Below are positions 54,227 to 63,454 of a stretch of 64,000 nt of DNA, one piece after another. The stretch is from Flavobacterium psychrophilum DSM 3660 = ATCC 49418 (GTDB lineage Bacteria > Bacteroidota > Bacteroidia > Flavobacteriales > Flavobacteriaceae). The translations under genes and the position numbers were made by a program. The first letter of the stretch is position 1, and each line of letters opens with the position of its first letter. The stretch is from positions 62,001 to 126,000 of the forward strand of contig NZ_MUHE01000014.1 of the NCBI RefSeq assembly GCF_002217405.1, written 5' to 3'. The notes beneath the pieces are model-generated. The model saw only the letters and a list, made by a program, of their open reading frames with translations. It was not told the DNA's origin and searched no databases.

Positions 54227-54957
54227 CCATTGCGGGCTTCGATCCTTCGGCAGGAGCAGGAGTTTTGGCAGATATAAAAACATTCGAGCAGCATCGGGTG
54301 TATGGTTTTGCTATTAATACGGCCAACACAATTCAAACCGAAAATGTTTTTTTTGAAATGAATTGGACAAACTTAGATTTTGTCTCGAAATCATTAGAAA
54401 AATTATTCGAAAACTATCCTATTAAGGCAGTAAAAATAGGGATTGTTCCAACATTAGATTATTTAAGTCATATTGTTTTTAAGATAAAAAAGCTTTCGCC
54501 AAAAACAAAAGTTGTTTGGGATACTGTTTTAAAATCTAGTACTGAATTTAATTTTTTAAACATCGAAAATCAAGATTTTTTGATTAAAATATTGAAAGAA
54601 ATAGATTTGATTACCCCAAATTATCAAGAGGTTTTGAAACTTTCTGCAAATTTAATCGATGCAAATTCAATTGCAACAAAACTTTCAGAATATTGCGCCG
54701 TTTTACTAAAAGGAGGTCATAATCTAAACAAAATTGGATTTGATTATTTGTATTTGGACCATAAATCTCTTACCCTTCAACCAAATGTTACTACTCAAAT
54801 TTTCGAAAAACATGGTTCTGGTTGTGTACTATCATCGGCCATTACAGCCAATTTAGCTTTAGGGCAAGATTTAAAAACAGCTTGCATTAATGCCAAAAAA
54901 TATATAGAAACCTACTTGCAATCTACTCCAACCAAATTAGGAAATCATTATGTATAA
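54199..54957 (+). CDS. thiD: Hydroxymethylpyrimidine (phosphate) kinase ThiD
   Basis: 252-residue ribokinase-fold enzyme that phosphorylates HMP to HMP-PP. TIAGFDPSAGAGVLADIKTF at the N-terminus and VLLKGGH and GSGCVLSSAI near the C-terminus are the substrate and catalytic motifs. The start (54199) overlaps the preceding gene by 28 bases; the alternative start would lose the GFDPSAGAG loop. The stop overlaps thiE by 8 bases. Confidence 0.94.
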   Translation: MPANRPFVLTIAGFDPSAGAGVLADIKTFEQHRVYGFAINTANTIQTENVFFEMNWTNLDFVSKSLEKLFENYPIKAVKIGIVPTLDYLSHIVFKIKKLSPKTKVVWDTVLKSSTEFNFLNIENQDFLIKILKEIDLITPNYQEVLKLSANLIDANSIATKLSEYCAVLLKGGHNLNKIGFDYLYLDHKSLTLQPNVTTQIFEKHGSGCVLSSAITANLALGQDLKTACINAKKYIETYLQSTPTKLGNHYV

Positions 54958-55570
54958 CAAATTACAATACATCTCACAAGGAAAGACAATAGAAGAGCAA
55001 TTGTTAAATATTCGAAAAGCATTAGAAAATGGTTGCCAATGGATTCAGATGCGATTCAAAGACACACATTCTGATAACGTTTTTACATTGGCAGAAGCCG
55101 TAAAAAGGATGTGTCAAGAATATACAGCCACTTTTATTATTAACGATAACGTGTATTTGGCAAAAAAAATAAATGCAGACGGCGTTCATTTAGGGTTAAA
55201 TGACATGAATATTGCAGAGGCAAGAACCATTTTAGGCGAGGCAAAAATCATTGGAGGCACAGCTAATACCTTCGAAGAGGTACTGCAAAGAACAGCCGAA
55301 AATTGTAATTATATTGGCTTAGGTCCTTTTCAATTTACTGCTACAAAAGAAAAATTAAGTCCCGTTTTAGGATTAGAAGGTTATCATTTAATTATTCAGC
55401 AAATGAAAACAAAAAAAAATAAGATTCCTATTTACGCCATCGGAGGAATTCAACTTGAAAACGTTGACGATATAATGAAAACTGGAATTTACGGAATTGC
55501 CGTTTCGGGTTTAATTACCCAAAGCGAAAATCCATTTCAATTAATTACCCAACTTAACAAAAAACTATAA
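54950..55570 (+). CDS. thiE: Thiamine phosphate synthase ThiE
   Basis: Couples HMP-PP with thiazole phosphate to give thiamine phosphate. 206 aa TIM barrel with [35 protein letters not shown] and IYAIGGI, the complete ThiE active-site set. Its TAA overlaps the ATG of thiG (TAATG). Confidence 0.95.
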   Translation: MYNKLQYISQGKTIEEQLLNIRKALENGCQWIQMRFKDTHSDNVFTLAEAVKRMCQEYTATFIINDNVYLAKKINADGVHLGLNDMNIAEARTILGEAKIIGGTANTFEEVLQRTAENCNYIGLGPFQFTATKEKLSPVLGLEGYHLIIQQMKTKKNKIPIYAIGGIQLENVDDIMKTGIYGIAVSGLITQSENPFQLITQLNKKL

Positions 55571-56340
55571 TGCTATCATTTAAAATAAGAGACAAAACAT
55601 TCGAATCTCGCTTGTTTTTAGGAACAGGAAAATTTGGTTCCAATCAGCAAATGGAAGAAGCCATACTAGCATCAGGAAGCCAATTGGTTACAGTAGCACT
55701 AAAACGTATAGATTTAGAAACCCAAACCGATGCTATTTTAGCACATCTCAAACACCCAAGGATCAATTTATTACCTAATACTTCTGGTGCACGAAACGCT
55801 AAAGAAGCTATTTTTGCAGCACAATTGGCTCGAGAAGCATTAGAAACAAATTGGTTAAAACTCGAAATTCATCCAGATCCAAAATATTTAATGCCCGATG
55901 CCATCGAAACCTTGAAAGCCACCGAAGAATTGGCCAAATTAGGATTTATCATCTTACCTTATATTCATGCGGATCCAGTATTATGCAAACGTTTGGAAGA
56001 GGCAGGAACATCGGCCGTAATGCCTTTGGGGTCGCCAATAGGAAGCAACAAAGGACTAAAAACCATCGATTTTTTAGAAATTATTATCGAGCAAAGTAAA
56101 GTTCCAGTAATCATCGATGCCGGAATTGGGGCACCATCTGATGCGGCAAAAGCGATGGAATTAGGGGCTGATGCCGTTTTGGTAAATACCGCTATTGCCA
56201 TAGCCGGAAATCCAAAATTAATGGCAGAAGCCTTTAAGGAAGCAGTAATGGCAGGAAGAAAAGCCTATGAAGCAAAATTGGCTCAAAAGGCAAGCCAAGC
56301 AGTAGCTTCGAGTCCTTTGACAGCGTTTTTGTATGAATAG
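55570..56340 (+). CDS. thiG: Thiazole synthase ThiG
   Basis: Forms the thiazole ring from deoxyxylulose phosphate, the ThiH product and ThiS thiocarboxylate. 256 aa TIM barrel; Schiff-base lysine K97 in [14 protein letters not shown]. The start overlaps the thiE stop. ThiH follows 125 bases later. Confidence 0.97.
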   Translation: MLSFKIRDKTFESRLFLGTGKFGSNQQMEEAILASGSQLVTVALKRIDLETQTDAILAHLKHPRINLLPNTSGARNAKEAIFAAQLAREALETNWLKLEIHPDPKYLMPDAIETLKATEELAKLGFIILPYIHADPVLCKRLEEAGTSAVMPLGSPIGSNKGLKTIDFLEIIIEQSKVPVIIDAGIGAPSDAAKAMELGADAVLVNTAIAIAGNPKLMAEAFKEAVMAGRKAYEAKLAQKASQAVASSPLTAFLYE

Positions 56341-56465
56341 TAATAGTTTACTTCAATGCGCAAAAATAAATTATCATGTATTGGTTAAACTTAACGGCAA
56401 TTGAAGCAGAATAAGAAACTACAGATTTGAAATAACAATTTAATTTGTGTGAGAAAACAAAACAA

Positions 56466-57587
56466 ATGAACACATTTAACTCAATTTTTGAAAGTTATGA
56501 TTGGGATACCATTCAAAACAAAATATATCAGACTACAGCAACGGAAGTCGAACGGGCTTTGTCTAAAAACAAACGCAATCTAAATGATTTCTTGGTTTTA
56601 ATTTCGCCTGCTGCTCAGCCTTTTTTAGAACAAATGGCGCAATTAAGTAGTGAATTAACACAAAAACGCTTTGGCAAAACTATTCAAATGTATGCGCCTT
56701 TATATTTAAGTAACGAATGTCAAAATATTTGCACCTATTGCGGTTTTAGTTTAAACAACAAAATTAAACGAAAAACACTTACCGAAAGTGAAATTACATT
56801 AGAAGTAGAAGTCTTAAAAAAAGCAGGATTCGATCATGTTTTGTTAGTAACTGGAGAAGCTAATTATACGGTAAATATTAATTATTTTTTGAAATCAGTA
56901 GCGCAAATAAAAAAGGATTTTTCGACAATTTCGGTCGAAGTGCAACCTTTATCAGTCGAAGAATACAAACAATTGCACGAAGCTGGTGTTTATTCTGTTT
57001 TAGTATATCAGGAAACCTACCATCGTGATGTGTACAAAACATATCATACCAAAGGAAAAAAATCTAATTTCGACTTCAGATTAGAAACTCCTGACAGAGT
57101 AGGAATGGCAGGAATGCACAAAATTGGATTGGGCGTTTTGTTGGGATTGGAAGATTGGCGAACCGATAGTTTTTTTAACGCCTTGCATATAGATTATTTA
57201 CAAAAAACCTATTGGCAAACCAAATACACCGTTTCTTTTCCAAGATTACGTCCCGCTGAAGGGGTTATTAAACCTAATTTTATAATGAGCGACAAGGACT
57301 TGGCCCAACTCATTTGTGCGTATCGTTTGTGGAATGAAGACTTAGAAATTTCGCTATCTACACGAGAGAACGAAAAATTTCGTAATAATATAATTCCGTT
57401 GGGAATTACCAGCATGAGTGCCGGTTCTAAAACAAATCCGGGTGGTTATGTAGTAGATCAGCAATCTTTAGAGCAATTTGAAATCAGTGACGAGCGTTCT
57501 GCTCAAGAAATAGCAAAACTCATTTCTAGTCAAGGATACGAACCAGTTTGGAAAGATTGGGACAAAAGTTATGCAACAGTAGATTAA
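56466..57587 (+). CDS. thiH: Tyrosine lyase ThiH (2-iminoacetate synthase)
   Basis: Radical SAM enzyme that cleaves tyrosine to dehydroglycine for thiazole. 373 aa from ATG at 56466; an upstream TTG at 56445 is less likely. Cluster motif C85-x3-C89-x2-C92 (CQNICTYC). The radical SAM and BATS-domain landmarks (GMHKIGLGVLLGL, SFPRLRPAEG, STREN) are present. The use of ThiH rather than ThiO fits an organism with anaerobic or microaerobic capacity. Confidence 0.96.
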   Translation: MNTFNSIFESYDWDTIQNKIYQTTATEVERALSKNKRNLNDFLVLISPAAQPFLEQMAQLSSELTQKRFGKTIQMYAPLYLSNECQNICTYCGFSLNNKIKRKTLTESEITLEVEVLKKAGFDHVLLVTGEANYTVNINYFLKSVAQIKKDFSTISVEVQPLSVEEYKQLHEAGVYSVLVYQETYHRDVYKTYHTKGKKSNFDFRLETPDRVGMAGMHKIGLGVLLGLEDWRTDSFFNALHIDYLQKTYWQTKYTVSFPRLRPAEGVIKPNFIMSDKDLAQLICAYRLWNEDLEISLSTRENEKFRNNIIPLGITSMSAGSKTNPGGYVVDQQSLEQFEISDERSAQEIAKLISSQGYEPVWKDWDKSYATVD

Positions 57588-57608
57588 TGATTTTAGATTT
57601 TATAAAAC

Positions 57609-58319
57609 ATGAGTAAAATACAAGAATTTTTACGATACAACCGACAGACAATGTTGCCAGAGATAGGCGATTCCGGACAAGAAAAACTTAAAAAAGCAAA
57701 GGTTTTAGTCATTGGAGCAGGAGGGTTGGGTTGCCCTGTTTTACAATATATTTCTACAGCAGGAGTTGGTACTATTGGAATTGTAGATTTTGATAAAATT
57801 GAAATGCACAATTTGCACCGTCAAATTTTATATACGGAAAAGCAAGTAGGTTTATCGAAAGCCTTAACAGCAAAAGAGAGGCTAGAAAAACTAAACCCAT
57901 TAATCGATATTATTGCTTTCGATGAGAAATTAACTTTTGAAAACGCAACTCAAATTATTCAAAAATTTGATGTAGTTCTCGACGGATGCGATAATTTTGA
58001 GACTCGTTATTTAGTTAACGATACTTGTGTAGCCCTAGGAAAGACATTGGTTTACGGTAGTATTTTGAAATATCAAGGACAAATGGCCATTTTTAATCAC
58101 AACGGAAGCAAAAACCTTCGACACTTATTTCCTGAACCACCCAATTCTAGCGATGTTCCTAATTGTAACTTAAACGGCGTGATAGGAACACTTCCAGGAA
58201 TTATTGGTACAATGATGGGGCACGAAACCTTGAAATTGATTATAGATTTGCCAGTTTTAAAAAACGAATTAGTCCTTTTTGATACTTTATATTGGGATTT
58301 TAGGAAGCTGAAGTTTTAA
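57609..58319 (+). CDS. thiF: ThiF/MoeB/HesA-family adenylyltransferase
   Basis: Adenylates the ThiS C-terminal Gly. 236 aa. The ATP loop GAGGLG (36-41) follows an N-terminal [26 protein letters not shown] and [13 protein letters not shown] are typical. The CxxC zinc pairs of MoeB are not seen. It is the last gene of the thi operon. Confidence 0.9.
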   Translation: MSKIQEFLRYNRQTMLPEIGDSGQEKLKKAKVLVIGAGGLGCPVLQYISTAGVGTIGIVDFDKIEMHNLHRQILYTEKQVGLSKALTAKERLEKLNPLIDIIAFDEKLTFENATQIIQKFDVVLDGCDNFETRYLVNDTCVALGKTLVYGSILKYQGQMAIFNHNGSKNLRHLFPEPPNSSDVPNCNLNGVIGTLPGIIGTMMGHETLKLIIDLPVLKNELVLFDTLYWDFRKLKF

Positions 58320-58358
58320 TAAAATTAAATCGGTTTTTATAAAACCGAAGAATATCTT

Positions 58359-58366
58359 TATATTTG
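58359..58366 (+). promoter_or_regulatory. -7 promoter element of pyrH (TATATTTG)
   Basis: Perfect box 27 bases before the pyrH ATG. A TCGGTTTT/AAAACCGA hairpin (58330-58349) without a clear T run stands between thiF and this promoter, and may serve as a weak terminator for the thi operon. Confidence 0.72.
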
Positions 58367-58392
58367 CAACACAAAACAAGTACAAAACGGCA

Positions 58393-59100
58393 ATGAAATA
58401 CAAAAGAATTCTACTAAAATTAAGTGGAGAAGCACTAATGGGAGACCGTCAATACGGAATAGATCCAAAACGTTTAGCAGAATATGCTGATGAAATAAAG
58501 CAAATTCATGATTTAGGAGTTCAAATCGCCATAGTTATTGGAGGAGGAAATATTTTTAGAGGCATTGCAGGAGCCAGTAATGGTATGGATAGGGTTCAGG
58601 GAGATTACATGGGAATGCTTGCCACAGTCATAAACGGAATGGCATTGCAAGGCGCACTCGAAGAAAAAGGAATGCTTACTCGTTTGCAAACAGCCTTAAA
58701 AATAGAAGCTATTGCAGAACCTTACATCAAGCGCAGAGCCGTAAGACATTTAGAAAAAAACAGAATTGTTATTTTTGGCGCAGGAACAGGAAATCCATAT
58801 TTTACAACAGATACCGCTGCAGTTTTAAGAGGTGTTGAGGTTGATGCAGATGTGATTCTAAAAGGAACTAGAGTAGATGGTATTTATAATGTAGATCCAG
58901 AAAAAAATAAAGATGCAGTAAAATTTGACAACATTTCATTCGAAGATGTACTAAAAAAAGGATTGAACGTGATGGACACCACTGCATTCACTTTAAGTCA
59001 AGAAAATAAATTGCCTATCATTGTTTTTGATATGAACAAAGAAGGAAATTTGCTCAAAATTTGCAAAGGAGAAAACATAGGAACAGTAGTAAATATATAA
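58393..59100 (+). CDS. pyrH: UMP kinase
   Basis: Amino-acid-kinase-fold enzyme that converts UMP to UDP. 235 aa; [43 protein letters not shown] and the [13 protein letters not shown] stretch are classical PyrH features. First gene of the pyrH-frr operon. Confidence 0.98.
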   Translation: MKYKRILLKLSGEALMGDRQYGIDPKRLAEYADEIKQIHDLGVQIAIVIGGGNIFRGIAGASNGMDRVQGDYMGMLATVINGMALQGALEEKGMLTRLQTALKIEAIAEPYIKRRAVRHLEKNRIVIFGAGTGNPYFTTDTAAVLRGVEVDADVILKGTRVDGIYNVDPEKNKDAVKFDNISFEDVLKKGLNVMDTTAFTLSQENKLPIIVFDMNKEGNLLKICKGENIGTVVNI

Positions 59101-59146
59101 TAAGGAGTTCGATTTTTCGAAAAATCTAAAAATCTAAAAAAAAAAA

Positions 59147-59710
59147 ATGACTGAAGAAATTGATTTTATTCTCGATAGCACCAAAGAATCTATGGAAGGT
59201 TCTATTGCCCATTTAGAAAAAGAATTTTTAAATATTCGTGCAGGAAAAGCTTCGCCAGCCATGTTAGGAAGTGTTTTTGTAGATTATTATGGTTCGGTAA
59301 CACCACTTTCGCAAGTAGCAAAAATTAGCGTGCCAGATGCCAGAACAATTACATTACAGCCTTTCGAAAAAAACATGTTGCAAGTAATTGAGAAAGCAAT
59401 TATGATAGCTAATATTGGTTTTAATCCAATGAATAATGGAGATGTAATCATCATTAGTGTTCCGCCACTTACCGAAGAAAGAAGGCGTGAGCTTGCAAAA
59501 CAAGCAAAAACCGAAGCCGAAGACGCGAAAATAGGTGTTCGTAATGTTCGTAAAGATTCTAATTCAGACATAAAAAAATTAGAAAAAGAAGGAACATCTG
59601 AAGATGCTTGTAAAATTGCCGAGGAAAGCGTTCAGAAACTAACAGATAGTTTTATCAGAAAAGTAGATGAACTATTAGTAGTTAAAGAGGCCGAAATAAT
59701 GAAGGTTTAG
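59147..59710 (+). CDS. frr: Ribosome recycling factor
   Basis: Releases the ribosome from mRNA after termination. 187 aa with FLNIRAGKASPAML, FEKNMLQVIEKAI and PPLTEERRRELAKQAK signature segments. Follows pyrH by 46 bases. Confidence 0.98.
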   Translation: MTEEIDFILDSTKESMEGSIAHLEKEFLNIRAGKASPAMLGSVFVDYYGSVTPLSQVAKISVPDARTITLQPFEKNMLQVIEKAIMIANIGFNPMNNGDVIIISVPPLTEERRRELAKQAKTEAEDAKIGVRNVRKDSNSDIKKLEKEGTSEDACKIAEESVQKLTDSFIRKVDELLVVKEAEIMKV

Positions 59711-59732
59711 TTTTTCGTTAAAAACACATACT

Positions 59733-59770
59733 AAAATCCGTTAAGATTAAAAGCTTAGCGGATTTTTTTA
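59733..59770 (+). terminator. Terminator after frr
   Basis: AAATCCGTTAAG (59734-59745) with CTTAGCGGATTT (59754-59765), one G-T pair, followed by a T run. Confidence 0.9.
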
Positions 59771-59869
59771 ATTTTCAAGGGGAATTAATATGTTTCTTAA
59801 AATTATTTTGATAAATTTACTTCCCCATAAAACTAAAAATATGTTTTTTAATTTAAAAGTTAACCTGCA

Positions 59870-60952
59870 ATGAATATTAGAAAAACACTTCTCAATATCG
59901 TTATATTTTCATTTTTTTTTCAAAATTTATCGTTTTCACAAGAAACACCAGAAAATCTATTTGCTGGAATTGAAATAGGTAGTAAAGGAATTAAAATGTC
60001 TGTTTTAGATGTTAAAAATATCCGAAGAGGAGATTTTGAGATTAAATCGTATTGGTCTGAAAACATAGGAATTGCAAAAGGAATCGCTATCGATGGAAAT
60101 TTAGCCAAAGAAGATATAGATAAAGCAGCAGCAACAGTACTTTCTAATTACATAAAAATAAAAAATGATTTTAAAGTAACCGACGAAAATATCTTTATAG
60201 TTGGATCCTCTGGTGTTGCCATGGCAAATAATACACAGGAATTAATAGATAAAGTTAAATTGTCAATAAATAAAAATCTAGATTTTATTGATGCTCAAAC
60301 AGAAGGAAAAATGCTGCTAAAAGGGTGTGTTCCACCTTCAGATTATAAAGACTCTATTATTCTAGATATAGGCGGCGGAAACACTAAAGGCGGCTATATA
60401 GATGTTAGGAATAATGATACTTTTGTGTTTTTTCCATTAAGTGTTAATTACGGAACCATAACACTAACGGAAGCGGTAATAAAGAAAACACGTAAAGACG
60501 ATATTTCAGAATATAACGACAAATCATTCGGGTTTCTCCCTACATTGCGAGACCAAGTAAATGCTATGTATAATGCTAGTCCAGTTGCTTTAGTAAAAGA
60601 TAAAATATTCATGTCTGGCGGTGCAGTCTGGGCTTTTTATACACTTTATAATGGCGTAGCAAAAGAAAATTTTAATAAATTTAATTTAGAAGATGTACTC
60701 AATTATGATGCAGTTCTAAAAAACAACTTCAGAAAATTTGAAGAATTAGCAAAAACAGATAAAGATGTAGAAAAAGTGCTAAAAACCTATTCGCAAAAAC
60801 ACCTAATATCTGGGAGTAATATCCTTTTGGTTTGTCTTGAAGCAATTCCAAAAGTAAATAGTAAAAAATTATATTTTGCTAAAGAAGGACAAATTGCATG
60901 GCTTGTATCTTATATTGCTGATCGGTCTAAAAAAATAAAAAAAATTTATTAA
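59870..60952 (+). CDS. Secreted Ppx/GppA-like ASKHA-fold protein
   Basis: 360 residues with a signal peptide (about 1-24, FSQ). The mature protein has the actin-like ATPase landmarks of the Ppx/GppA exopolyphosphatase family: GIEIGSKGIKM (phosphate 1; Glu replaces the usual Asp), IVGSSGVAMA, DAQTEGKMLL in place of the SGxEEA motif, and DIGGGNTKGG (166-175). Cytoplasmic Ppx/GppA hydrolyse polyphosphate or pppGpp; a periplasmic copy is odd. Catalysis is not assured because of the Asp change. Neighbours: MFS and coiled-coil proteins. Confidence 0.7.
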   Translation: MNIRKTLLNIVIFSFFFQNLSFSQETPENLFAGIEIGSKGIKMSVLDVKNIRRGDFEIKSYWSENIGIAKGIAIDGNLAKEDIDKAAATVLSNYIKIKNDFKVTDENIFIVGSSGVAMANNTQELIDKVKLSINKNLDFIDAQTEGKMLLKGCVPPSDYKDSIILDIGGGNTKGGYIDVRNNDTFVFFPLSVNYGTITLTEAVIKKTRKDDISEYNDKSFGFLPTLRDQVNAMYNASPVALVKDKIFMSGGAVWAFYTLYNGVAKENFNKFNLEDVLNYDAVLKNNFRKFEELAKTDKDVEKVLKTYSQKHLISGSNILLVCLEAIPKVNSKKLYFAKEGQIAWLVSYIADRSKKIKKIY

Positions 60953-61149
60953 TAGTTTTGCTTAATTCTAACCAATACCAAGTGGTAAACGTTAAAAAAA
61001 ATAACCAGCACAGATTTACGATTAAAATTAGATTGTTGGCCTCAAAAAAAAAAATATAAATCGACTGTCATGTAATTAAATGATGAGAATAAAATCAAGA
61101 AGTTAGCCCCTATTTCGTAATAAAAAACTAAAAACTAAAAACTAAAAAA

Positions 61150-62391
61150 ATGAAAAGCTATTTTAATGCTTATTTTGATAACTTTAAAGGTTTTTCGAAA
61201 GAGGTTTGGGTTCTAACATTAATAACCTACATTAATCGAGCAGGCGCTATGGTCATGTTGTTTCTAACCAAATATTTACATGATAATCTTTTTTTTAATT
61301 TAACCCAAATAGGTTGGATGCTTGTTTGTATAGGCGTTGGAGCATTATTTGGAAACTGGATTGGCGGAAAACTAACCGATATATTAGGGTTTTATACCAT
61401 CATGCTTGCAAGTCTTTTCTTAACAGGTTTTGGTATCATATCCTTAATGTTTTTATGCGATTTTGTAGAAATATGCATCGGTTTATTTCTAGTAACCGCA
61501 ATTGCCGATATGTATAAACCTGCAATGTATGTAGCAGTATCTAACTTTACCAATAGAAAAAACAGAACTAGGGCATTAACCTTAGTTCGATTAGCCGTAA
61601 ATTTGGGTATAGTTTCAGGGCCAATAATTGCAGGGCTAGTTATACAAAAAGATGATTACGACATGCTTTTCTGGATAGATGGACTAACTTGTATTATAGC
61701 AATTTCTGTTTTTATGTTGCTTATAGATGAGAATAACATAACCAGAGCTCGACAAAAAATAACTAGAGACAGGGAAAAAGAGAAGGTAATAAATAAAAAA
61801 ATAAAAACAGACACTAATTACATCATTTTTCTTTTGGCTAGTTTCTTAACCGCTTTTCTGTTTTTTCAATTATTTACAACAATGCCATTATACAACTCAG
61901 ACAAATTAAAGCTTAATGAGTTTGAAATAGGAATGCTACTTGCATTAAACGGATTGATAATATTTCTTTTCGAAATGCCTCTAATAGGTTTTCTAGAAAG
62001 AAAAAAAACACAAATAACTAAGATAATATTGCAGGGTTCTGTATTTATGACTTCTGGATTTTTGTTTTTACTAATTTCAAAATCAGTATTTGTAATAATT
62101 ATTAGTATTTTTCTAATAACCTTAGGGCAAATCTTGCTTTTTTCATTTTCTAATAGTTTTGCTTTTACACGAGCTGTTCAGGGACAAGAAGGAAAATATA
62201 TGGCTTTTTACGCTATGAGTTTTAGCGCTGCACAAATATTAAGTCCAAAAATTGGCTTTAGCGTTATCGAAAATTTCAATTACTTTTATAATTGGTTACT
62301 AATGGGGGGTATAGGAGTTATAGGTATAATGCTTTACTATAAATTAGATAAAAATATTACATTTGAAACACTCGAAAAAAGAATGAAATAA
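61150..62391 (+). CDS. MFS transporter
   Basis: 413 residues with twelve predicted membrane helices and the loop 2-3 motif (GNWIGGKLTDILG), features of the major facilitator superfamily. A central loop is basic (ITRARQKITRDREKEK). The substrate is unknown. It starts after three direct copies of AAAAACT. It lies in a probable accessory run with the Ppx-like and coiled-coil genes. Confidence 0.88.
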   Translation: MKSYFNAYFDNFKGFSKEVWVLTLITYINRAGAMVMLFLTKYLHDNLFFNLTQIGWMLVCIGVGALFGNWIGGKLTDILGFYTIMLASLFLTGFGIISLMFLCDFVEICIGLFLVTAIADMYKPAMYVAVSNFTNRKNRTRALTLVRLAVNLGIVSGPIIAGLVIQKDDYDMLFWIDGLTCIIAISVFMLLIDENNITRARQKITRDREKEKVINKKIKTDTNYIIFLLASFLTAFLFFQLFTTMPLYNSDKLKLNEFEIGMLLALNGLIIFLFEMPLIGFLERKKTQITKIILQGSVFMTSGFLFLLISKSVFVIIISIFLITLGQILLFSFSNSFAFTRAVQGQEGKYMAFYAMSFSAAQILSPKIGFSVIENFNYFYNWLLMGGIGVIGIMLYYKLDKNITFETLEKRMK

Positions 62392-62449
62392 TGTACTTTA
62401 ACCGACGATTAAAACAATCACTTCAAAAATAAAAACGGCGAAAATAAAA

Positions 62450-63358
62450 ATGTCAAAAAAAAGGAAAGCAACACAAAATAATAAAAGTTTCAAGACAATA
62501 ATAATTTTATTAGCCTGTACTATGCTTGTAGGTCTTTTTTATACTTACAAAATAACTAGTAGATCAAAAAAAGAAATTATAACACTTAGAGAAGATAAAG
62601 AGAACATGTTAAAAGATTTAGAAAAATCTCAATTGTTTTTAAATCAGATCATGACTTCTAATAAAATGTTGTCGAGTAAATTAGTAGCAGAACAAGATAA
62701 GATAAAACAGCTTATACTCGATTTGAATTCGAAAAATATAACAGAAAAAAACATAGCAGATTATAAGAAAACTGCAAATAATGTAGACGCTAGGATTAAA
62801 TCATTGCTGAATGAAATAGACAGATACAAAAAAAAAATAGACAGTACTAACATCGTTTTAGCAAAAACAAATATCGACTTAACAAAAACAAGCGCCAGCT
62901 TAATTAAAGAAAAAAACAAAAATGACACACTAACTGTTTCTAATGTAAAATTAGCTAACAAAATTAGCGATGCTTCTAAACTTTATTTCTTCGATTTGAA
63001 AACAAATTTTTTTAAACTAAAAAGCTCAGGAAAGCTTATAGAAACAGACAATGCTAACAAAATAAACCTAATAAAATTTAGCTTTATGATTGCCGAAAAT
63101 AATCTGGCAAAACCAACAACTAAAGATTTTTATATTCAAATAATAGATAGTAAAAACAATGTTTTGGGAAGTAAAAATCTCGAGAAATTTGGAAATGAAA
63201 CTTTAAATTACAGCACTTTATTAAAAGTTAAATATCAAAATAAAAACACAAAAGTAGAAGGAGAAATTCCAGTAACCAATCTACAAGGCGGGATTTTGTT
63301 TATTAATGTTTTCGATAAATCTAAACTCATTTTAAACTCGGCAGTCACTTTGTCATAA
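62450..63358 (+). CDS. Membrane-anchored periplasmic coiled-coil protein
   Basis: 302 residues. A basic N-terminus, one membrane helix (about 16-34), a long coiled coil (about 45-170) then a globular C-terminal domain with INLIKFSFMIAENNLAK, FYIQIIDSKNNVLG and VTNLQGGILFINVF strands. Similar architecture occurs in a family of Bacteroidota envelope proteins of unknown function. No enzymatic motif. Confidence 0.75.
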   Translation: MSKKRKATQNNKSFKTIIILLACTMLVGLFYTYKITSRSKKEIITLREDKENMLKDLEKSQLFLNQIMTSNKMLSSKLVAEQDKIKQLILDLNSKNITEKNIADYKKTANNVDARIKSLLNEIDRYKKKIDSTNIVLAKTNIDLTKTSASLIKEKNKNDTLTVSNVKLANKISDASKLYFFDLKTNFFKLKSSGKLIETDNANKINLIKFSFMIAENNLAKPTTKDFYIQIIDSKNNVLGSKNLEKFGNETLNYSTLLKVKYQNKNTKVEGEIPVTNLQGGILFINVFDKSKLILNSAVTLS

Positions 63359-63454
63359 TTGGGTTTAATTTTTTTTGATGATATAACTAATTCAGATTTT
63401 TCTATTTAATTATACTGTATTTGTAACTGTTTCTGTACTAATAGAACGAAACTT

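Noticed and set aside
61125-61149. Three AAAAACT direct repeats before the MFS gene
   Set aside because: Simple A-rich slippage-type repeat; no evidence of a regulatory role.
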